Shown here: positions 15,062 to 23,527 of the stretch, piece after piece
How positions within the stretch are numbered: the stretch's first letter is position 1
Layout of the letters: every line of letters starts with the position of its first letter
NCBI GenBank assembly: GCA_020200675.1
Contig: JAIVIG010000290.1
Span: forward strand, 1-32,210
Direction of reading: 5' to 3'
DNA from: Actinomycetota bacterium
GTDB taxonomy: Bacteria; Actinomycetota; Rubrobacteria; Rubrobacterales; Rubrobacteraceae
Length of the DNA: 32,210 nt
Notes under the pieces: generated by a model
The model's database searches: none
Seen by the model: only the letters and a program-made list of their open reading frames with translations
Told to the model about the DNA's origin: nothing
Position numbers and translations under genes: made by a program

Positions 15062-16020
15062 TGCGCCTGGACCCGGCAGGCGAGGGGCCGCTGGCCGGCG
15101 AGGGGCTGGATCTCGCGGGGTGCTACGAGCTGTGCCGGTGGGTGCAGAAGGGGCACAGCAGGACCTACTATTTTTCGACGAGCCTCTTCCCGGCGGAGGT
15201 CCGGCCGCACGTACACGCGCTCTACGCCTTTATGCGCTACGCCGACGAGATCGTGGACAACCCGGGCGCTACGACCCTCGACGAGCAGCTCACGGGTCTG
15301 AGATACTTCGAGGAGGAGACCCTGGCGGCGGTGGCCGGGGAGCCGGTCGCGAACCCCGTTTTGCGGGCGTTCGCGAACACCGTGCTCCTGCGCGGGATCG
15401 GCCCGGACCTCATAGAGGCGTTCATGAGAAGCATGAAGATGGATACCGGCATCTTCCGCTACCCGACCTACGAGAACCTGGAGGAGTACACCTACGGGAG
15501 CGCCGCGGTCGTGGGGCTCATGATGTGCCGCGTGATCGGGGCGACGGACGAGGCAGCGAACCCGCACGCCGAAGCCTTGGGCGTCGCGATGCAGCTCACG
15601 AACTTCCTGCGCGACGTACGGGAGGACTGGGCGCGAGGAAGGGTCTACCTGCCGCTCGAAGACCTGGAGCGCTTCGGGTACGCGGAGGAGGAGTTGGGAC
15701 GCGGCGTCGTGGACGAGAGGTTCGTGGAGTTGATGCGGTTAGAGATCTCGCGCGCCCGGGGGCTCTACCGCGTGGCCGGTGAGGGGATGCGATACATTCC
15801 CCGGGGACGCCGCTATCCGGTCGTCGTGGCGGGGCGGCTCTACGAGGCGATTCTGGACCGTATCGAGGCGCAGGGCTACGACGTGTTCACGAAGAGAGCG
15901 CAGACCTCTCTCCCGCACAAGCTGCGGGTCGCCGGGGCGTGCGCGTGGGGAGATCCGAAAGAGCTCGTGGCGCGGGTCCGCGCCAGCGGCAAGCCCGGTG
16001 GTGTTGCAATTCACGGGTAA
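15061..16020 (+). CDS. crtB: Phytoene synthase
   Basis: Squalene/phytoene synthase joining two geranylgeranyl diphosphates into phytoene. The 319 residues contain the substrate-binding pattern HSRTYYFSTSLFP, the first Asp-rich motif DEIVD (62-66) and the second, DVREDWARGRVYLP (185-198). The start is GTG at 15061-15063, overlapping the crtI stop (TAGTG), so it needs termination-reinitiation on the crtI message. The last 17 bases of the gene contain the -35 element of the next transcription unit. Confidence 0.93.
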   Translation: MRLDPAGEGPLAGEGLDLAGCYELCRWVQKGHSRTYYFSTSLFPAEVRPHVHALYAFMRYADEIVDNPGATTLDEQLTGLRYFEEETLAAVAGEPVANPVLRAFANTVLLRGIGPDLIEAFMRSMKMDTGIFRYPTYENLEEYTYGSAAVVGLMMCRVIGATDEAANPHAEALGVAMQLTNFLRDVREDWARGRVYLPLEDLERFGYAEEELGRGVVDERFVELMRLEISRARGLYRVAGEGMRYIPRGRRYPVVVAGRLYEAILDRIEAQGYDVFTKRAQTSLPHKLRVAGACAWGDPKELVARVRASGKPGGVAIHG

Positions 16021-16032
16021 TCGTGTTGTAAT
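16004..16032 (+). promoter_or_regulatory. Sigma-70-type promoter of the SAM-riboswitch/metH unit
   Basis: TTGCAA (16004-16009), a 17-nt spacer and TGTAAT (16027-16032) overlap the end of crtB. The predicted start, near 16040, is just ahead of the riboswitch P1 stem at 16064. Confidence 0.6.
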
Positions 16033-16063
16033 CTCTTGATCGTCTCGGGATTTCCCGGACGGT

Positions 16064-16190
16064 GCTCATCGAGAGCGGTGGAGGGACGGGCCCTTTGAAG
16101 CCGCGGCAACCGATGGTTCGAAGGAATACGATGTTCTCGAGGACTGTGGCAGGTGCCAACTCCTGCGGAGGGGACTCCGAGAGATGAGGC
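16064..16190 (+). ncRNA. SAM-I (S-box) riboswitch
   Basis: The conserved S-box core is present: P1 arms GCTCATC (16064-16070) and GATGAGGC (16183-16190), GGTGGAGGGAC-GGGCCC, then TTTGAAGCC, GCGGCAACC, and on the 3' side GGTGCCAACTCC. This aptamer binds S-adenosylmethionine and turns off methionine biosynthesis genes, which fits metH downstream. No canonical terminator follows; the expression platform looks translational. Confidence 0.95.
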
Positions 16191-16255
16191 GCAACGGGCT
16201 TTTTCGTTCGCACCTCTCTCGCTCCTGTCCCGGGCGGTTCGCGCCTAGAGAGAGG
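16181..16255 (+). promoter_or_regulatory. Riboswitch expression platform masking a Shine-Dalgarno
   Basis: CCTCTCTC (16213-16220) is exactly complementary to GAGAGAGG (16248-16255), the Shine-Dalgarno of the ORF at 16261. It can also pair, as part of CGTTCGCACCTCTCTC, with GAGAGA...GCGCAACG (from about 16179), which includes the P1 3' arm. With SAM, P1 forms and the CCTCTCTC is free to cover the Shine-Dalgarno (off). Without SAM, it pairs upstream and the site is open (on). This mutually exclusive pairing was read by eye. Confidence 0.6.
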
Positions 16256-16260
16256 AAGAT

Positions 16261-16398
16261 TTGCTTTTGTTGGATCACAGGGAGAAGCTCTACGAAGGCA
16301 TACTCGTCGGAGCCATAGGTACGCTCCTGGACGACCACGGGCCGCCCCCGGCCTTGGTGTCACATCTGGCGGGGAACGTGGCAGAAGCGGTTAGCTAG
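16261..16398 (+). CDS. Small riboswitch-controlled ORF before metH (45 aa)
   Basis: TTG-initiated ORF with GAGAGAGG 5 nt upstream; other in-frame TTGs at 16267 and 16270 are alternatives. The peptide reads LDHREKLYEGILVGAIGTLL then DDHGPPPALVSHLAGNVAEAVS, a charged start and a short hydrophobic stretch. I do not recognise it. That its Shine-Dalgarno is the target of the SAM-I expression platform is the best evidence that it is translated. It ends 83 nt before metH and could be a conserved small protein or a leader ORF whose translation affects metH. Confidence 0.45.
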   Translation: MLLLDHREKLYEGILVGAIGTLLDDHGPPPALVSHLAGNVAEAVS

Positions 16399-16481
16399 AA
16401 CACGGTCGAGAGCACCCGGTCCGGCGAGACGACGCTCGACGGTTCGGATAGGTAAACAAGGCATAGCACAGGGAAGGGTTT

Positions 16482-19400
16482 ATGGTTCTCAAACGCACGG
16501 TAGGTGAGGAGAGAGAGGCCCGGGCAGAAGAATTCCGGGCCCAGTTAAAGCAGCGCATCATGCTTCTCGACTGCGCGATGGGCACCATGATCCAGCAGTA
16601 CGAGCTCTCCGAGGAGGACTACCGGGGGGAGCGCTTTAAGGACCACCCGGGGGATATCAAGGGCAACAACGACCTGCTCTCTATAACCCAGCCCCAGATC
16701 ATCCGCGACATCCACGAGGCCGTGCTGGAGGCCGGCGCGGATATCGTAGAGACCAACACCTTCAGCTCGACCTCCATCGCCCAGGCGGACTACAAGATGG
16801 AGGACCTCGCCTACGAGCTGAACTACGAGTCGGCGCGCGTCGCCCGCGAGGCGGTGGACGGCATCACCGAGAGGACGCCGGACAGGCCGCGCTTCGTGGC
16901 GGGCGCCACCGGTCCGACCAACCGCACGGCCTCCCTCTCTCCGGACGTGAACAACCCCGGCTTCCGCAACGTCACCTTCGACGAGCTCAAGGAGGCGTAT
17001 AAGGAAGCGACGCGGGGGCTCGTGGAGGGCGGCGTGGATCTGCTGCTCGTCGAGACCATCTTCGACACGCTGAACGCGAAGACGGCGATCTTCGCGATCA
17101 AGGAGTACCTCGACGATGAGGGTCTGGACGTTCCTATCATGATCTCCGGCACCATCACCGACGCGAGCGGACGCACGCTCTCCGGGCAGGTGACGGAGGC
17201 GTTCTGGAACTCCGTGCGCCACGCCGATCCCATAAGCGTCGGCCTGAACTGCGCGCTGGGGTCGAGCGAGCTGCGGCAGTACATCGAGGAGCTCTCGGGG
17301 ATCGCGGAGACGCACGTCAGCGCCTACCCGAACGCCGGTCTCCCCAACGAGTTCGGCGAGTACGACGAGACCCCCGAACACATGGCCGCGGAGATAGGGG
17401 AGTGGGCCGCGAACGGCTGGCTTAACATCGTCGGGGGGTGCTGCGGCACCACGCCGGAGCACATAAAGGCGATGGCGGACGCGGTCGCGGGGCATCCGCC
17501 GCGCGAGGTGCCGGAGCTTTCGCGCAAGCTGCGCCTGAGCGGGCTCGAGGCGGTCAACATCGGGCCGGACTCGCTGTTCGTGAACGTTGGGGAGCGGACG
17601 AACGTTACGGGATCGGCGCGGTTCAAGGACCTGATCCTGAACGCGGACTACGACACGGCGCTGGAGGTAGCGGCCGAGCAGGTCGAGAACGGCGCCCAGA
17701 TCATCGACGTCAACATGGACGAGGGGATGCTCGAGGGCGTGGAGGCGATGATCGACTTCCTGAACCTCACCGCCGCGGAGCCGGACATCTCGCGCGTGCC
17801 CGTGATGATCGACTCGTCCAAGTGGTCCATCATCGAGGCGGGCCTGAAGCGCGTGCAGGGCAAGGCGGTCGTCAACTCCATCAGCATGAAAGAGGGCGAG
17901 GAGGAGTTCGTCCGCCAGGCGCGACTGCTGAAGAGGTACGGGGCAGCCGTGATCGTGATGGCCTTCGACGAAGAGGGCCAGGCGGACACCAAGGAGCAGA
18001 AGGTCGAGATCTGCACCCGCGCTTATAAGATCCTCACAGAAGAGGTCGGTTTCCCGCCGGAGGACGTAATCTTCGACCCGAACGTCTTCGCCATCGCCAC
18101 CGGCATCGAGGAGCACAACAACTACGGCGTGGATTTCATCGAGGCGGTGCGTGAGATAACTCAGACCCTCCCCCACGCCAAGACTTCGGGCGGCATCTCG
18201 AACGTCTCGTTCTCGTTCCGCGGCAACAGCCCGGTGCGCGAGGCAATACACGCGGTCTTCCTCTACCACGCGATAAACGCCGGCCTGACGATGGGCATAG
18301 TGAACGCCGGCCAGCTCGCCGTCTACGACGACATAGACGAGGAGCTGCGCGAGGCCGTCGAAGACGTGGTGCTCAACCGCAGAGACGATTCGACCGAGCG
18401 TCTGCTGGAGCTGGCGGAGAAGTACCGGGACCAGGGCGAAGAGGTGGAAGCCGAGGCCCAGGAGTGGCGGTCGTGGCCGGTCGCAAAGCGGTTGGAGCAC
18501 GCCCTGGTCAAGGGCATCGCCGAGTTCGCCGAGGACGACGCCGAAGAGGCCAACGGCACGGTCATAATGGCGACCGTGAAGGGCGACGTGCATGACATCG
18601 GCAAGAACATCGTCGGGGTGGTCCTGCAGTGCAACAACTTCGAGGTCATAGACCTCGGGGTGATGGTACCCGCGGCGAAGATCCTGGAGACCGCTAAAGA
18701 GAAGGGCGCGGACATCATCGGGCTCTCGGGGCTCATCACGCCTTCGTTGGACGAGATGGTCCACGTTGCCTCCGAGATGCAGCGCGAGGGTTTCAACATA
18801 CCGCTGCTCATCGGTGGGGCGACGACCTCGCAGACGCACACGGCGGTCAAGATCGCGCCTGGTTACGAGCAACCCACGATCCACGTGAAGGACGCCTCGC
18901 GCGCCGTGGGCGTGGCCCAGAACCTGGTGAGCGAGGGCCGTCGTGAAAGCTACGCCGAGCAGATCGCCGCCGAGTACGAAGAGGTGCGCGTCAAGCACGC
19001 CGGGCGCAGGTCCAAGACCAGGCTGGCCACGCTGGAGCGTGCGCGGGCCAACAGGACGAAGATAGAGTGGGAGGGGTACGCCCCGCCAAGGCCGAACGTC
19101 TTGGGGGTCAGGACGTTCGACGACTACCCGCTGGAGGAGGTCCGGGACTACATCGACTGGACTCCCTTCTTCCACTCCTGGCAGATGAAGGCCAGCTACC
19201 CCAAGATTTTGGACGACCCCGAGAAGGGCGAGGAAGCCCGCAAGCTCTTCGAGGACGCCCAGAACCTCCTGGACCGCGCCATCGAGGAAGGTTGGCTAAA
19301 GGCGCGCGCGGTCATCGGCCTCTTCCCGGCCAACGCGCTACCGAACGACGACGTGGAGGTCTACACCGACGAGTCGCGCAGCGAGGTGCTGACGGAGCTC

Positions 19401-20066
19401 CACTTCCTGCGCCAGCAGAAGCAGAAGCCGCCGGGGCGTCCCAACCAGTCTCTGGTCGACTTCGTCGCGCCGAAGGAGACGGGGCTCGAGGACTACGTCG
19501 GTCTCTTCGCCGTGACGGCCGGGGTCGGAGCGGACGAGATAGCGCGACGCTTCGAGGAGGACAACGACGACTACAACGCCATCATGATCAAAGCGCTCGC
19601 CGACCGCCTGGCCGAGGCGTTCGCCGAGCTGATGCACAAGAAGGTCCGCAAGGAGTTCTGGGGCTACGCGGCGGACGAGGGCCTGGACGCCGAGGACCTC
19701 ATCCGGGAGGAGTACCGCGGCATCCGCCCCGCCCCCGGCTACCCGGCCTGCCCCGAACACACCGAGAAGCGCACCCTCTGGGAGCTTCTAGACGTGGAAG
19801 AGAACGCCGGCATCACGCTCACCGAGAGCTGCGCGATGTCGCCGGGCGCGGCGGTCAGCGGCTACTACTTCTCCCACCCGGACTCCCGCTACTTCGGCGT
19901 CGCCGAGATCGGCCGCGACCAGGTATCAGACTACGCCGAGCGCAAGGGCATGGCCCTCGAAGTGGCAGAGAAGTGGCTCGCCCCGAACCTCGCCTACGAC
20001 CCGGATCAGCCGAGCGGCTCCGGGGAGACGGAGGTCCCCCAAGCCCAGAGCAAGTCCGCGGGGTAA
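16482..20066 (+). CDS. metH: Cobalamin-dependent methionine synthase
   Basis: Transfers the methyl group of 5-methyltetrahydrofolate to homocysteine through cobalamin. At 1194 residues all four modules are present: the homocysteine domain with zinc ligands Cys257, Cys320 and Cys321 (GGCCGTT); the pterin-binding domain (about 355-620, GERTNVTGSARF); the cap and B12 domain with DVHDIGKN, where His704 is the cobalt ligand; and the reactivation domain binding SAM (about 880-1180, RPAPGYPACPEH). The ATG has AGGGAAGGG just upstream. Expression should be repressed by SAM through the riboswitch at 16064. The C-terminal tail is low-complexity. No metF or reactivating partner is adjacent. Confidence 0.97.
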   Translation: MVLKRTVGEEREARAEEFRAQLKQRIMLLDCAMGTMIQQYELSEEDYRGERFKDHPGDIKGNNDLLSITQPQIIRDIHEAVLEAGADIVETNTFSSTSIAQADYKMEDLAYELNYESARVAREAVDGITERTPDRPRFVAGATGPTNRTASLSPDVNNPGFRNVTFDELKEAYKEATRGLVEGGVDLLLVETIFDTLNAKTAIFAIKEYLDDEGLDVPIMISGTITDASGRTLSGQVTEAFWNSVRHADPISVGLNCALGSSELRQYIEELSGIAETHVSAYPNAGLPNEFGEYDETPEHMAAEIGEWAANGWLNIVGGCCGTTPEHIKAMADAVAGHPPREVPELSRKLRLSGLEAVNIGPDSLFVNVGERTNVTGSARFKDLILNADYDTALEVAAEQVENGAQIIDVNMDEGMLEGVEAMIDFLNLTAAEPDISRVPVMIDSSKWSIIEAGLKRVQGKAVVNSISMKEGEEEFVRQARLLKRYGAAVIVMAFDEEGQADTKEQKVEICTRAYKILTEEVGFPPEDVIFDPNVFAIATGIEEHNNYGVDFIEAVREITQTLPHAKTSGGISNVSFSFRGNSPVREAIHAVFLYHAINAGLTMGIVNAGQLAVYDDIDEELREAVEDVVLNRRDDSTERLLELAEKYRDQGEEVEAEAQEWRSWPVAKRLEHALVKGIAEFAEDDAEEANGTVIMATVKGDVHDIGKNIVGVVLQCNNFEVIDLGVMVPAAKILETAKEKGADIIGLSGLITPSLDEMVHVASEMQREGFNIPLLIGGATTSQTHTAVKIAPGYEQPTIHVKDASRAVGVAQNLVSEGRRESYAEQIAAEYEEVRVKHAGRRSKTRLATLERARANRTKIEWEGYAPPRPNVLGVRTFDDYPLEEVRDYIDWTPFFHSWQMKASYPKILDDPEKGEEARKLFEDAQNLLDRAIEEGWLKARAVIGLFPANALPNDDVEVYTDESRSEVLTELHFLRQQKQKPPGRPNQSLVDFVAPKETGLEDYVGLFAVTAGVGADEIARRFEEDNDDYNAIMIKALADRLAEAFAELMHKKVRKEFWGYAADEGLDAEDLIREEYRGIRPAPGYPACPEHTEKRTLWELLDVEENAGITLTESCAMSPGAAVSGYYFSHPDSRYFGVAEIGRDQVSDYAERKGMALEVAEKWLAPNLAYDPDQPSGSGETEVPQAQSKSAG

Positions 20067-20072
20067 GGATAC

Positions 20073-20085
20073 GGGCGGCTCGCCC
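20073..20085. terminator. Short hairpin between convergent metH and Uma2 gene
   Basis: GGGCG-GCT-CGCCC lies in the 27-nt gap between the two convergent stops. It has no U-tract on either strand, so it is a weak candidate for a bidirectional terminator. Confidence 0.35.
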
Positions 20086-20093
20086 TGAACCCT

Positions 20094-20663
20094 CTACCCC
20101 TCGGGCGGCAGGGCCTCGGCAGCGTCGAAGGCTAGGTCCGGCAAGGTGGCCGAGACGATTCGCTCGTCGCGCCTTATGCGAACGAGCCTCCTGTAGCCTC
20201 CCGGCCCCGGTTCCGAATACACCTCGATCGCGTCCGTGGTCAGGTCCACGAGCCACGCCTCGGGGATGCCGGCCTCGGCGTACAGGGGGAGTTTCGTCTC
20301 GCGGTCGTAGGCGAGGGAGATGTAGGCGACCTCAACAACCAGCAGCAACTCCTCGGGGATAGGTATGCCCGAGCGGTCCCCTCGCCTTCGCACGAGTGTG
20401 AGGTCGGGCTGCGGCTCGCCGTGCTCGCCGAGGGCGAGAGGATTTTGCACGCTCACGAAGAGTCCGGTCTCGCGCGTGTCGAGGGCCCAGCGGGAGATCA
20501 GGCGGGTCAGGCGCATTACGCTCTCGATATGACGGTCCCCTATCGGCGCCATCTCCAGCACCTCCCCGTCTATGAGCTCTACCCGGTCGTCCTCCGAGAA
20601 GATCCTGGCCTCACCCATCCTCCGATACTCTTCGACGGTGAAGCGATGCCTTACGGCGCCCAT
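20094..20663 (-). CDS. Uma2 family (DUF820) putative restriction-like endonuclease
   Basis: The 189-residue protein matches Uma2: FTVEEYRRM near the N-terminus, RVELIDGEVLEM (28-39), PDL with Asp87, LLVVEVAYISLAYDRETK with Glu111 and Lys124, and YAEAGIPEAWLVDL. These form the PD-(D/E)xK nuclease fold core. The family is often expanded in cyanobacteria and some other bacteria, and its function is unclear. The ATG has GGGGAGAG 5 nt upstream. It is a single gene converging on metH. Confidence 0.88.
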   Translation of the reverse strand: MGAVRHRFTVEEYRRMGEARIFSEDDRVELIDGEVLEMAPIGDRHIESVMRLTRLISRWALDTRETGLFVSVQNPLALGEHGEPQPDLTLVRRRGDRSGIPIPEELLLVVEVAYISLAYDRETKLPLYAEAGIPEAWLVDLTTDAIEVYSEPGPGGYRRLVRIRRDERIVSATLPDLAFDAAEALPPEG

Positions 20664-20800
20664 CTGAACTCTCCCCGTGTCTCGCGTCTTCCTACCGGCA
20701 TTCTACGAGACGCCGCATCGGCGGAAAATAGCGTTCTCAGTGGTAGCACGCCAGAGCAAGATCTAAGCGCGACCGCTTTCGGGTACGGAAACCCCTCGGA

Positions 20801-22961
20801 TCAGCCCGAGGACGAAGCAGCTCTAACTATGGCAGAATCTGCTTCCTTCGACTCGCGCAGAAGGGCGCGTATCTTGCTGGGGCTCACGGGGAGAGCCGTT
20901 ATAGAGCCCGGCATTCCGAGCGCGTCCTCTACCGCGCTGACTACGGCTGCCCCGCACCCTACGGTCCCCCCTTCGCCGGCTCCCTTGAGCCCCAGAGGGT
21001 TGTCGGGTGACGGCGCGTCTTCGCACACGAGCGTCTCCACACGGGGGACTTCGGCCGCCGTCGGTTCCATGTAGTCGATAAAGGTCGCGGCGAGGGGTTG
21101 CCCCGAATCGTCGTAGCGGAACTCCTCGAGCAAAGCTCCCCCGAGACCCTGCGCCGCCCCACCGATAAGCTGACCCTCGACGAGCGTGGGGTTGACCGCG
21201 CGGCCGACCTCGTAGGCAATAAAATAGCGTTTGATCTCTACTCCTCCGGTCTCCGGGTCGATCTCTACCTGGGCCAGGTGCACCCCATAGGGGTAGGTCA
21301 TGTGGTCCACGGAGAAGGTGCGGCGGGCGCCGAGGCCCGGCTCCTCTCCGTCGGCCAGACCGCTGTGGGGCTCGCAGGCGACCGCTATCTCCCCCAGGGA
21401 GGGGCAACAGGTCCGTCTCCGTGTGTACCACCTCTATCTCCTCGGGAGGGACGCTCAGTTGCTCCGCGGCGATCTGGGCGAGTACCGTCTCTATCCCCTG
21501 CCCCAGCGAGGCGCCGCCGGTGATCACGCGGACAGAACCGGTAGGGTCGACCTCGACGATGGCCTCCTCATAAGGTCCCGTGCCGCTCTTCTCGAGGAAG
21601 TAACCGACGCCCGTGCCGACCAACCGCTCCCCGGCTCGCAGCTCTCGCGCCTCCTTCTCCCACTCGTCGAAGCCGGAGCGCGCGATCGCCTTGTCTAACA
21701 ACCCCTCGTAGTCTCCGGCGTCGAGCACGACGTCGGTGTCCAAAGTGGACAAGGGCCTGGTGTGCGGCAGCTCGGAGGTTTCGAGCAGGTTTATCCTCCG
21801 TAGTTCCAGCCGGTCGATGCCGAGCCGCGCGGCCGCCACGTCGAGCAGGTGCTCGCGGGCGAAAGTGGACTCGTAGCGACCCGGCCCACGATAGGTGCCG
21901 CACGGGGTCTTATTGGTGAGCGCGACGTGTGCCGTGCCCTCGTACGCCGGGACCCTGTAAGGTCCGGGCAGCATGGCCAGCGTCAGGTCGGGGACGATGA
22001 CGCCGTGGGTTCGGATGTAGGCGCCGTTGTCGTGCCACACCTCGTCGCGCAAGCCCAACAGCCGGTGTTCCTCGTCAAAGGCCGCCCCGATCCGGTGTAC
22101 CTGCTCGCGGGAGTGGTTCGCCGCCACCAGGTTCTCGGCACGGTCTTCGATCCACTTCACCGGGCGTCCGGTCTCGCGAGCGAGGTAAGGCACCAAAAAG
22201 TCCTCCGGGTAGAACTCGCCCCGGACGCCGAAGCCGCCCCCCGCGTCGGATTTCTTCATGCTGATCCGGTTGAGGGGCATTCCCAGCATCTGCGAGAGAA
22301 CCCGCCGGTTGAAGTGCGGCACCTTGGTGGCGCCCCAAATCGTGAGGTGGTCGCTCCCGGCGTCGTACTCGGCCACGAGCCCCCGTGTCTCCAGCGGAAC
22401 CCCCGAATGCCGCCCGATCTTCACCTCGATCTCGACCACACAAGCGGCGTCGTGAAATGCCGTTTCGACGTCCCCGTAGCCCATACGCAATGTCGCTGCC
22501 TCGCTCTCGAAGCCGTCCACCGGCGAGGCATCGGCTTCGATGGCGCTTCGGGCATCCAGGACGACCGGTAGCTCTTCGTACTCTACCCTGATGAGCTCGA
22601 CGGCGTCTTCGGCGAGGTACGGGTCCTCGGCGAGCACGACGGCGATGGGTTCTCCTACATAGCGCACCCTGTCGCGCGCCAGCACGGGTTGCAGGAAGTC
22701 GTCGAGCTGGTGTTTGGTGCGCGTGCGGATCGGGATGGGCCTCGTCCAGGCGAGGTCCTCCCCGGTGAGTACCGCTTCAACTCCCGGAAGGGCGAGCACT
22801 TCGTCCGTCCGCACGTTCTTTATCCGGGCGTGAGCGTGCGGGGATCTGAACACCCTCATCCACAGCTGCCCGACGCGATTGACGTCGTCGACGAAGTGGC
22901 CGAGGCCGCGCAGCAGGCGGCGGTCTTCGAGCCGCCCAATTCGCCGCCCAACGACGCTCAC
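20801..22961 (-). pseudogene. Molybdenum hydroxylase Mo-binding subunit, broken by deletion and frameshift
   Basis: The first 520 or so codons (from GTG 22961, overlapping the 2Fe-2S gene stop as GTGA) encode a normal xanthine dehydrogenase-family large subunit, with TYRGPGRYEST and GGASLGQGIETVLAQI. At about 21388-21408 the sequence passes from VVHTETDLLPLPGG directly into LGEIAVACEPH in another frame. The rest, DHMTYPYGVHLAQVEIDPETGG through the catalytic-Glu motif KGAGEGGT, then continues intact to the stop at 20801. Compared with the family, roughly 60-90 residues are missing at the joint, including the GTxxSRS molybdopterin-binding loop, and the deletion is out of frame. A run-on frame continues to 20823 but is not family-like. 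It is inactive unless this is an assembly error. Confidence 0.8.
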
Positions 22962-23527
22962 TGCGCGTGATCTCCCGCCTCACGCAGGGGCGACACACCC
23001 TCCACCCGGTCTTCGGAGGTCTCCTGTGAGACCGCGCTATCGACCGCCTCCGTCCCCCCGTTTTTGCCCGCTGCGGCCAGTACCGCCTCGACGATGCCCT
23101 GGTAGCCCGTACACCGGCACAGGTTGGACGACATCACCTCCCTCACTTCTTCCTCCGTGGGATCCAGCTTCTCCCTCAGTAGCGCCGTCGCCAGCATCAG
23201 GAACCCGGGCGTGCAGAACCCGCACTGCAGCGCGTGGTGGGCCGAGAAGGCCTCCTGCAAGGGGTTGAGCTGCCCATTCGATTCGAGACCCTCGACGGTC
23301 TCGATCTCGCGCCCGTCGGCCTGGACACCGAAGGCGAGGCAGGACCTGACCGCGAGGCCGTCGACGAGGACGGTACACGCGCCGCAGATCCCGTGCTCGC
23401 ACCCCAGGTGCGTACCCGTGTAGCCGAGATCGTGGCGCAGCACGTCGGCGAGGGTCCGCCGTGACTCGACGTCTACCTCGTGAAGCCGGCCGTTTACGGT
23501 GATCCTAACCGAGTGAATGTCTTTCAT
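22958..23527 (-). CDS. Molybdenum hydroxylase 2Fe-2S subunit (CoxS-like)
   Basis: The small electron-transfer subunit, 189 residues. The plant-type ferredoxin cluster uses Cys43, 48, 51 and 63 (GCEHGICGACTVLVDG). The second cluster uses Cys102, 105, 137 and 139 (CGFCTPGF and CRCTGYQG). The last 35 residues or so form a charged tail longer than in most CoxS proteins. Start: ATG with GAAGGGA upstream, overlapping the stop of the previous gene (ATGA). Its own stop overlaps the next GTG. It passes electrons from the Mo site to the FAD subunit. Confidence 0.93.
   Translation of the reverse strand: MKDIHSVRITVNGRLHEVDVESRRTLADVLRHDLGYTGTHLGCEHGICGACTVLVDGLAVRSCLAFGVQADGREIETVEGLESNGQLNPLQEAFSAHHALQCGFCTPGFLMLATALLREKLDPTEEEVREVMSSNLCRCTGYQGIVEAVLAAAGKNGGTEAVDSAVSQETSEDRVEGVSPLREAGDHAQ

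Noticed and set aside
16190..16260. Intrinsic terminator downstream of the SAM-I aptamer
   Set aside because: The only T-run (16200-16204) lies in the loop of the hairpin instead of after a stem, so a translational mechanism fits better.
16545..19175. 876-residue minus-strand ORF opposite metH
   Set aside because: Antisense frame generated by G/C third-position bias of metH; its composition (Arg, Val, Asp, Leu, His rich) is typical of such shadows.
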